From: Piezodorus guildinii | Taxonomy: Eukaryota > Arthropoda > Insecta > Hemiptera > Pentatomidae | DNA length: 64,000 nt | Assembly: GCA_023052935.1 (NCBI GenBank) | Contig: CM041292.1 | Span: forward strand, 33,772,386 to 33,836,385 | Direction: 5' to 3' | Shown here: piece after piece, positions 56,216-64,000 of the stretch | Position numbering within the stretch: the stretch's first letter is position 1 | How the letters are laid out: every line of letters begins with the position of its first letter | Translations under genes and position numbers: made by a program | The notes under the pieces: generated by a model | What the model was told of the DNA's origin: nothing | Database searches by the model: none | The model's input: only the letters and a program-made list of their open reading frames with translations

Positions 56216-56776
56216 TGCTCGCATTCTACTATATGGATATATTTATGATCAACTGATGAAAAATTATAGATTAAATATTAAATGGTAACGGAGAGTTACG
56301 AAAAACTCAAGAATGTTGGTGATTGTTATTTATAATGATCACTTAATTGTAGTAAATGTATGAAACGGATTCTGTTAATTCATACATTAATTTATTATTT
56401 AACAAAAATCATTAAAACGAGCTTTCCGACTTTTAGGATTTTTTAAAATTTTTTTAACCCCTTGAACAAAAACAATGCTAACAAAAAACTTTAAGTCTTA
56501 TGCATACCGTTGTTTATCGTTAATAAATAAATAAATTTATAATAATTTTTTTTAAGTGAAAGAATATGATAAATACTATGGGGAAAAATGATATTCTTTA
56601 AATTCCTCCATAACTTATTTTAAACCATTTAACCGATGATTCAGCCTTAACGAAATAAAATAAAATAAACATAAATCCTTACTATAAGGAGGATTTTCTG
56701 TACTCTATGTAATGACTATATTTGATTGTTAATGACGGAATTATTGTCAACCGTTGAGAATATAAGATAGAGAAAT

Positions 56777-57025
56777 TGATTAGGGTGCGGTCATCAAGAA
56801 AAATACACCAATAAAATTAACTTATTTTATTCATGTGCAGAAGTTTCGGCCTACATTGTGTACGCATTGTACATAACAACTTAGCTTATTATTATTTTTC
56901 TTTTAAAAGCATTGGATGCTATGTTGTTTTCCTTAGCCTTGATGAAGGCACACAATGTAGGCCTAAACTTCGGTACACACTGATCTTTTTAGTGAGTTTT
57001 CTTGATGTCCGCATCCTCGACCAAC
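56777..57025. repeat. Small inverted Penelope-like terminal units
   Basis: Arms about 56777-56863 and 56945-57025 are inverted and more diverged than those at 34.3 kb. Both contain ACACAATGTAGGCC next to GAAAC or TAAAC, with TTGATGA upstream on the right arm, and both end in CTTGATG.CCGCA.CCT-like sequence. Confidence 0.55.
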
Positions 57026-57334
57026 TTTTCCATCATATATTTCTTTTTAATCTAGTTATATATTTGAAATATATATCTATTTTAAACAATAGTTTTTATG
57101 AAACTACAAGCTGACCTGGTAAACGTTGTTTTGCAATAAAAATTATTTCTAGGAAATTTTTAATGTAGAAAAAAAAAATATTGTAGGTGTGTGTGTAAGG
57201 ATGTAGTATATGAGTGAAAGAGGCATGGAGCGCTGTGAAAGGAATATAAAAATAAAAAAAAACAACAAACATTATTTTATTAAAAATTTACTATAATTTA
57301 TTCCTTAAAATTGTATATATAATTAATTAATTAC

Positions 57335-57520
57335 GACCGAAACACTAATAAACAATATCAATCTCTTAATGCTATAGTGTGAACAATAGGTTAGCCCATC
57401 TTTAGCTAACACAAACGAACTGAATGGTTTACCCACTCGAGTGCATGTTACGCATAACTGTCCGTGTGAAAAACATGAGTTCCACTGAGATAGTAAAATG
57501 ATAATTGTAAAGGTCACTAC
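57335..57520 (-). pseudogene. Helitron helicase C-terminal fragment
   Basis: The minus frame contains CFSHGQLCVTCTRVGKPFSSF, the final Pif1-type helicase motif with the arginine finger (residue R in T-R-V-G), followed by VLAKDGLT. About 64 codons are open, with no other helicase motif upstream. It was inactivated by deletion. Confidence 0.78.
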
Positions 57521-57898
57521 TACGCTTGATGCATAAACAATAATAATGGCTCAAATCTTTTTCATGTCAGGCCGAGATGAGAAGTGACACATAGCGGGTA
57601 TAACTTACCAAGTGATAATTGATCAGTTATCGAGCGGGATGAACACTTATTAAATTACTAAAATAGGGGCTAGTGATATAAGAGTGATAGTTTAGGGTTG
57701 TGTGTATTTTTAATGCAACATTATTAAAAAATAATAAATACACTTTTTGTCCAAAAAATTAAAAAATAATGTTAGGATTGGACAACCCTCATCATTTAGG
57801 GGTATGAAAAATAGATAGTAGCCGATTCTCAGAGCTATGGGATATACAAATAAAATTTCATATAAATCAGTCAAGCCGTTTCGGAGGAGTATGGTAAC

Positions 57899-58204
57899 TA
57901 GGGGTGGGCATAATTGAATGACGATTATCAGATCATTCGACTATTTCAATCATTCGAATTAATCGATTATCAGATTAATCGGTTTGTAGAAACGAATGAC
58001 CATTCGAATTGAATGCATAAATTATATCCATATTTGCACCAAGGCTCAGGCAGCTCAGAGATCATAGATAAGAGAATTGTGCCATATTGCCGTTCAGAAT
58101 GCATATTAATCGTTCGATCATTCGATTATGGAATCATTCGATTATTTAAATAATCGAAGTCCGATCATCCGATTATGACGATCATTCGATTATGCCCACC
58201 CCTA
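57899..58204. mobile_element. hAT-type MITE with perfect 8-bp target duplication
   Basis: 306 bp. Terminal inverted repeats of about 23 bp with one mismatch (TAGGGGTGGGCATAATTGAA / TAGGGGTGGGCATAATCGAA). ATGGTAAC flanks both sides (57891-57898 and 58205-58212), and the 8-bp length is the hAT signature. The interior is full of repeated ATCATTCGATTA words in both orientations, so it is largely self-complementary. No ORF. Confidence 0.93.
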
Positions 58205-58245
58205 ATGGTAACTAACATTGTGACACGAGAATTTTATATATTAGA

Positions 58246-59450
58246 TTTGTTACTTCTGAAGTTATTTCATTTATCTCTAGCTATAAATTAACATTACATA
58301 GAATCACCAACAATTATAAACTATAATTATATCCCAAACAAAATCAACCGAAATATCTCAGGTACATGACACACCAAATGACAATATGGTGAACTGCGTA
58401 TTGCATATTTCGCAATCAAATTTGCTATCCTGGGTATTTAATTGAATGGTTTCTTACAGCGTTTTATTGAAACATACAAATAACATAGATTTTGAGTACC
58501 CCTAATATTTCATTGATGAACCCCAATTAGTTGATTGCCGAGCTTTTAATTTCACTGCCTCTTACGCCAGCAACCAGAGGGTAAATCACGGATTTTCTCT
58601 TGATAAGGGAGCAATTAAACTTATCGACGGATTTCGTGTTACTGATGATTTTTACGCTTTCTGTTTCCATTGAAGGTAGTTGGATTGAGAGCAATTAGAA
58701 AGTTATAAGATTAAATCTCATTGATGGATAAGAAGGGACGGGAAGGAGCGATCCAGAAGATGGAATAGGAAGAAAGTTGCAAGGTGATTCTCAAGGCCGT
58801 CCGGCTTTTCTTCAAGGTCCCTTCAAAGCTCACTATGCCATTTAAAGTTAAGCACAACCGTAAAGCTCATCTTTACAACCATTTTTTATTTTATTTTTTT
58901 TTTTTTTAGCGTCCCTGACTCTAGTATTGCCTATACGCCTATGAAACTTTATTTGTAGTAACCATTATGTTTCTCAGCTATATAATGCCAATACATTCGA
59001 AATCGTCTAGACCTTGCCGCTCAACTTTTTTTACTTTCATTATTTTTTTTAATGGAGACTTGCTATCCTTTTCTGAATAAAAAAACCGTAGATAAAATAT
59101 TTTCCGGCATATACTTTTAGTGTTGCAGCCATTTTAATTCATCTTTGCAGCTGAAAACGTATGATTGGAAAATCTTTCTAATTCTTGTAATTTTGTTGAT
59201 ATCAAATCAAAACAAAAACTAACAATGAGATAAGGTATGTTTTATTTTTTTTTAACCCCTACGATCCATTATCAATTCAAAGGAATTTAGGTTGTAAATG
59301 CCAATTCAGCTTTGATTTTATTCGCACCACTCGACAATCGATATTATCCCCACGCAAGACAAGGCTGTTTTGCTCACTGCAGAAAGAGGAATGGTATGTA
59401 AGGTGGAATATAAATTTCTCAAAACTACTTGAAATAAAAAAAAATAAAAA
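58246..59450. other. No recognised gene; mildly GC-richer at 58540-58860
   Basis: No motif, repeat or splice structure recognised. The segment 58730-58830 is G-rich on the plus strand. Confidence 0.35.
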
Positions 59451-59790
59451 ATAGTGCCCATTAGAAAAATTCTCGCAGACAGTCAAGGAGAAAATCCTCT
59501 GCCGGCTCCGAATAGACATTGTGAATTCTCACATTGGCACCTTCTGCGAGGTCTAGAAGCTCCAAATTGTACCCGGATTAGGACTGTAAAAGATGCACTA
59601 TTAGCCTGCCCAATCTTCACCAGATTGAGACAAGATCTGAAAATGGATACCCCAATGGAGAAAATTCTTAAAGACGATGAATCCAAAGTTATTAAAATAT
59701 TTAAAATGAAGCCCGTACTTAATATAAAAATCAATAAATACGTCAATGACCCACAGAGGTAAAAGCGAAATAAATACTTTAACAGAAATT
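59450..59790 (+). pseudogene. LINE C-terminal fragment (RNase-H-bearing family)
   Basis: Over two frames it reads ILCRLRI, then HCEFSHWHLLRGLEAPNC, TVKDALLACPIFTRLRQDL and MEKILKDDESKVIKIFK. This is the same kind of C-terminus as the minus-strand fragment at 28.5 kb (L-x-R-L-R-I-G-H ... C ... T-V-x-H-I/A-L-x-x-C-P). A 1-bp shift near 59510 separates the two parts. The second frame is open to 59760. Confidence 0.75.
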
Positions 59791-60071
59791 AATTGCTATT
59801 AGTACTTATAGTATATATTGTTCGATATCTACTGATATTTCTATGATTAAAAAAAAAATGACGAAATAATATCATATTTATTCATTTATTTTGCAAGTAG
59901 AAGCATGAGTTTTTATAGATGTTTTACATACTACAGGTTGTCACATAAAGTTTAAAAAAATTATACCACAAACATTAATTTTTTTTATTCCAATGTTCAC
60001 ATTGAAGCATTTTTTTTTTACTCCTTTCATTTAATTTTTTTAAGTAAGTCAAACATACATTTGACATTGAT

Positions 60072-60368
60072 TTTTTTTTTTTCCTCCGGCGCGACAGGCC
60101 GTGTAGGCCCTTGGCCGCGTGGTATAGACTCCTGGGAGTATATACTCACGTTTCTCGATGAAATGTTTAGGGTAGGGTCATCACTCCTTACGCCTATTTT
60201 TGCGAGTTGCCACCAGTAGGCTGACGAGTCTCACTACCCGGGGGAGAGGCTGTGAGTGAGTCTCCATTTAATTATATTCTTATAAAAGTCCCGCTGGGAC
60301 TGCGACTCGAACTCACAACTCTGGCGTGGGAGGACTAGCGCGCTAGCCAATCAGCCATCGGCTCCCCT
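60072..60368 (-). mobile_element. SINE-3 copy with perfect 13-bp target duplication
   Basis: ATTTGACATTGAT flanks it at 60059-60071 and 60369-60381. In reverse orientation the head is GGGGAGCCGATGGCTGATTG with B box GAGTTCGAGTCGCAG, and the tail is poly(A) (plus-strand T-run 60071-60082). Homologous to 23847-24138. Confidence 0.93.
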
Positions 60369-60414
60369 ATTTGACATTGATACTCAATAAAAACCACATT
60401 TGATATTGATATTT

Positions 60415-60762
60415 TTGTACATTATCTTTAGTCAAAACTTGTTCTGTAGAGCCCTTTCATTATTATACCAAAGTCATTGTAATTTAATTAATCGATTTAC
60501 CAACCTACTTATGTTTTTATGTTTTAAATATTGACACCCTCTTACTCAATAGTATATAAAATATTGTATTTTAATGTTATTGTAATTTTTAATAATCTAA
60601 ATATATACCTCTCCGATCTTTTTATCCCTGATGATAACCCACAACGGGTGTCGAAACGTTGGGAGACAATAAATAGTTGAAAACATTTAACTGTTTCATT
60701 GACTAACCGCCACCCGTACTAATCCTTCCAATAATTCTCAACGGTTAACTAATCATATTTTT
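60415..60762 (+). repeat. Single Penelope-like terminal unit
   Basis: Collinear with the right arm of the palindrome at 34.8-35.1 kb: TACATTATCTTTAGTC, ATTGTAATTTAATTAATCGA, CCCTGATGATAACCCACAAC followed by GGGTGTCGAAACGTTGGGA, and CTAACCGCCACCCGTACTAA. Similarity continues past the palindrome edge (AATTCTCAACGGTTAACTAA), so the unit extends about 25 bp further out. Confidence 0.75.
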
Positions 60763-60949
60763 AAATTTTGTTTTTTAGGGCTTTGTCGCTCTAAGTAAAG
60801 TGTTGTGTAGCATAGGGCTACTTTTTCCCTGCGTACTGTTTTTATGTTAATGTTAATCAATTTTTTTGTATATCGGTTTCCTTTTTACCTTAGCACATGG
60901 GAGTACTTGCTAAATATTTACTATTAATAATACATGATATAGAGAAACA

Positions 60950-61465
60950 AGCGCTTAAATGCAACTCATGACCAACTCGCTCCTTGCGGTTGTCAATTTC
61001 TCCACTATCAGGTATATCTAATCGATGTCCCCCACAGACCTCGCTTGCTTCCTAGTGAAACCCATCCGATGCTACAGGTAATTTTGTTAGCCGGGAGAAA
61101 ACACCCGAAATCTCGGGAACAGAGAAAGCTAAACAGCAGTCTGGTTTGACCTCTGACACCAACCTCACGCAGCCCGCGTTTGCTTATTTTTTCATCATCT
61201 TCACTTTTTATTAACCCAAGAGTCCAAATAATAGCCTTGAGAGAGTCAATTTGAACTGCGGTCACAACAAACAAAAAGAAGATAGCCAAGGGGTTACATA
61301 AAGCCTTGAAATGAGTATTTCAAAGTTGAAACAGCACCAGAAAATTTGGACATTGAATTGCTAAAATTATTGGTTACACATCTAAACCTGAGCGCTTTTG
61401 CCCGGCATTAGACTAGTAGAGGTCACACTCACTGAGGTGAAAGCTTTTCACTTCTATATAACTTC
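60950..61465 (-). other. GC-richer island with a 93-codon open frame
   Basis: The minus frame 61289-61008 starts hydrophobic (LAIFFLFVVTAVQ), then has acidic and basic segments with two KR pairs (near residues 38 and 83). It opens with TTG in the track frame and is open only from a TGA a few codons upstream, so if real it would be an exon rather than a full gene. A secreted-precursor reading is possible, but no known peptide motif is visible. Confidence 0.25.
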
Positions 61466-61544
61466 ACGTATAACTAACCAACTTGTCGAATAATCCATAT
61501 TGCGTTTTCTTTCATCCTTTTCATTGATTTTCCTTTCTTTTCAA

Positions 61545-62020
61545 TCACCCACGAAAAATAATACTAAATAATATATATTTAAATTTCAATATAAAAACAT
61601 TAAATATTATCTACAAAATCGCCTTCCTTTTATTTAACTTTTTTTTTTAAACATTAGCTTTCAAACAGTATAACATACAAATATATTACTATTTTTTTGT
61701 TCCAAAAAAAAATAATTTAAACAAATATTTTGATATTTTATCCTTCATTTGGTCATAAAATTCGTTCATCTTGTACATTTACCTAACGTTTACAATGCTA
61801 AGAACATGCAATGGTTAATTTATTTAAGCTTACAAAGTCAAAGATACTTAAGAGGAAAAACAATATCAGTATGTAAGTCTTGTTTGATTACTTCAATCAG
61901 AAAAAAAGCTTAGATAATATAGAAGTCTATTCAATTTTATATCGATATAGCAAGCTTAATCAAAATCGTAACATCAGTTTTTGGGAAAATCGTAAAAAGG
62001 TGCAAAATGAATGTATTTCC
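61545..62020 (-). repeat. Family A copy, old, reverse
   Basis: Block order is kept (AAAACATTAAATATTATCTA, GAACATGCAATGGTTAATTT, TTTATATCGATATAGCAAGC, AAATCGTAAAAAGGTGCAAA), but many small changes have accumulated and neither end is clear. Confidence 0.7.
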
Positions 62021-64000
62021 GGTGACAACTCGAATGATAAATATCGTTGAACAATAACATTTATCCTTGGATTTGCTACTTATGCTTCCGATAATCGATT
62101 ATATATATATAATATATATATATTTATATTTTTTTTTTTTTTTTTTTTTTTCATTTCTATGTTCTACTTTTACTTATTATTGAAAAGACAGCCTTGCCAT
62201 GATAGCATGTGGTATTCAGCAACGTCATTTCCTGTTCTTGTTTCACCCTTTAATTCAGGTAAGGAGCTCCTTCAGTTAGCTCTTTTCAGCCAACTCCTAT
62301 TAAACAATGTCAGTTTTAGCTTTATGGATATCAAAAAAAGGGTAATGTCTGTTATAGTTATTATGGAAGGCAAAAAAAAAAAAAAAAAAAAGGGTACGTT
62401 TGTGTTGGTTGACGGTTGTTGTGAGTTACGTTGTTTACATATTGTGCGGCTACTGTCATTAATCTGAGTATTTTTTCTTTATTTTTTGTATGCGATAAGG
62501 GGACTATTCATTCAATATTAAATTTTCAGTAAGTTTCAACACATAAAGACGGTCTATTTTCAAATTAAAAATTCTAAGTAGTTTTCAGCATCTCAAACGC
62601 CATAGTCATCTGAATCAATTTCCAAAGTTTTACAGGTTGATTACAATTTAGTATAATCTGCCATGGCCAATGTCTCAGAAATTTCAGTATGATATTCAAA
62701 TTAATATAATATTCCTAAAAATCGACTTCTTTCATTAAAATGTTTACCAAAATTTTTTTTATAAATAATTTAAAAATTGATCTAAACTGAAAAATAAACG
62801 TTTAAACTATAATATTCTATGAAAAATAAAACTTGTTATTTTGTTAAGGCGTAGCCGTTATATTTAGATTGAAATGGAAAGTACGTCGAAAAGAAAAAAC
62901 GAATTCGAGACAGATAAGATGAAATGAAGAAGCATAGACTTTCTGTCCGAAAGGTCGGGATCTTGCGGTGAAATTTTCTTTTTTCTAGGTCGAACCTTCT
63001 CACGGATCAAATATATTAAATTACGTGAAGGTATTTGTTGTTGTCAATTTTAAGAATGAAGAGTTCGGGTTTTCGATTCAAAAATATGATACAGGGTTCA
63101 TTTCCAATTGACAATATGGGTTTATTAAGTCGTATATGGTCGTAATTTATATCACATATTTTCTTATATATGTTTTGTTTTTAGTATTAGCGCATGATAT
63201 TCGATAAAGTCGACCAGATTTAGGTTTTCTTAATTATATTTAAAAACAAAATTAAAATAACTATATATTGTTTTTAATTAACACATTTATTTCGCGATAT
63301 ACGTGTCTCAATGGCATATTATCTTAGTAGACACTGGATCTCAATTGAAACAAAAAAAATCATATGACCTATAGCCCGATTATCGACAGTTTAAGAGAAA
63401 AATAAAATTTCGAGATTTTTGCTGTTATCCGTGTTCTTCATTTATCAGAAAAAAATTCAAAATTTGATATTCGTACCTAACCGATCGAACTATGTCATAT
63501 AAAGTTTATGGTTTCTCTTGATGTCTAATAGCTGCTCCCCATAATATGACAATACATTTGTAAGTTTTCTTATTGGTGATTTTTTTTTTTAAATACTAGC
63601 CGACTAGCACCCTTGATTGCCCAAGAAAGGCATGGTTTTTGCACCATTTTAAAGTTTACCAAATGAACAAGTGTTTCTGAGATCCAGGAAATTCAAAACC
63701 TAACCACAGAAGCATAATAGCTCCTTGAAATGAACGAATATTCTTAGAAGAGTGAGAGTGAGAAAATACTTTATTTATTAAGTAGTGCTGCCCAACTATC
63801 TTCAGTTGCTCACAACACAGCATGCTACAACTTCTTCAGATTTTTTTAAAAATTAAAATATTAAAAATAGGATTAAAGAATTAAATATATTTTAAATTAC
63901 TAAATTATTTATTTTTTTCCAATTTATTTTTATTATTAATTTTTTTTAAATTCTCTTAAAATAAAAACAATAAAATATTTGCACAATAATATCAACATAC
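62021..64000. other. No recognised gene
   Basis: AT-rich, with a TA/T tract at 62101-62150 and an A-run at 62373-62391. A 102-codon ORF at 62159-62467 runs through the A-run and is not convincing. ACTAGCCGACTAGCACCC at 63595-63612 resembles a reversed Helitron end but has no body. 63760-63830 resembles a reverse LINE 3' UTR. Confidence 0.35.

Larger units (their letters stand above)
57107..58245 (-). mobile_element. Helitron, internally deleted, split by a hAT-type MITE
   Basis: Read on minus, it begins TCTAATATATAAAATTCTCG at 58245 after an A, the 5'-TC start of common arthropod Helitrons, and ends AGGTCAGCTTG|T at 57107, a one-base variant of the CTAG|T 3' end. Without the 306-bp MITE it is about 830 bp, so nearly all of the Rep/helicase ORF is missing. 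Confidence 0.85.

Noticed and set aside
61008..61289. Neuropeptide precursor
   Set aside because: Hydrophobic start and KR pairs are suggestive, but the frame opens with TTG, no amidation pattern or known mature peptide is visible, and it is not closed by clear splice sites.
63595..63640. Helitron 3' end (reverse CTAG|T)
   Set aside because: Only a few bases match and no Helitron body follows; insufficient.
1..64000. CRISPR arrays, operons, bacterial promoters or phage elements
   Set aside because: No regularly spaced short repeats and no bacterial gene organisation; all evidence is for a metazoan nuclear genome.

Overview
This is eukaryotic nuclear DNA, most likely from an arthropod and probably an insect. 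The evidence is the AT-rich composition with long A/T runs and (TA)n tracts, the near-absence of long ORFs, and the set of transposons: Jockey- and RTE-type LINEs, mariner, Helitron, hAT miniature elements, a solo LTR, Penelope-like inverted units and several tRNA-derived SINEs. I cannot name the species from the sequence. I found no complete host gene. The window reads as intergenic or intronic DNA built largely by transposons landing in one another.

Layout. 1-1412: 3' part of a Jockey-clade LINE (JK1). 2.1-8 kb: LINE, SINE and family-A remnants. 'Family A' is a non-coding repeat of about 0.9 kb, seen in about 20 full or partial copies, with the inverted motif ACTTTCACTTACC near both ends and a hairpin at one end. 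9.4-10.9 kb: two family-A copies head to tail. 11.67-12.56 kb: mariner with an internal deletion. 14.24-20.16 kb: family-A copy split by a full-length, nearly intact 5.05-kb JK1 element (ORF1 15571-17230, ORF2 17227-19923) with a 12-bp target duplication. 21.6-22.6 kb: broken second mariner-type transposase fused to an unknown ORF. 23.8-28 kb: SINEs. 28.4-29.6 kb: three LINE 3'-end remnants. 32 kb: Helitron pieces. 33.9-35.1 kb: T-tailed SINE next to a large palindrome with 300-bp arms. 38.02-38.58 kb: solo LTR. 42.2-44.06 kb: 5'-truncated RTE element with an unbroken 607-codon reverse transcriptase ORF. 44.6-47.4 kb: family-A copies and a 221-bp hairpin element bounded by a perfect 14-bp duplication. 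48.07-49.03 kb: third JK1 copy. 50.2-52.3 kb: SINEs and family A. 54.2-55.1 kb: LINE remnant split by a SINE. 57.1-58.25 kb: Helitron split by a hAT-type MITE. 59.4-62 kb: LINE, SINE, Penelope-like and family-A pieces.

How the parts relate. JK1 and the RTE element could have supplied target-primed reverse transcription for themselves and for the SINEs, and target duplications of about 10-15 bp at JK1, SINE and hairpin insertions fit that. Family A is an old, repeatedly re-used landing site: at least one JK1 copy, one T-tailed SINE and two SINE-2 copies lie inside it. A few GC-richer islands (about 6.3, 8.4, 20.7, 38.8, 53.8 and 61.1 kb) are not explained by any repeat I recognise and are the best places to look for host exons. 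All similarities were judged by eye; boundaries without a target duplication are approximate.
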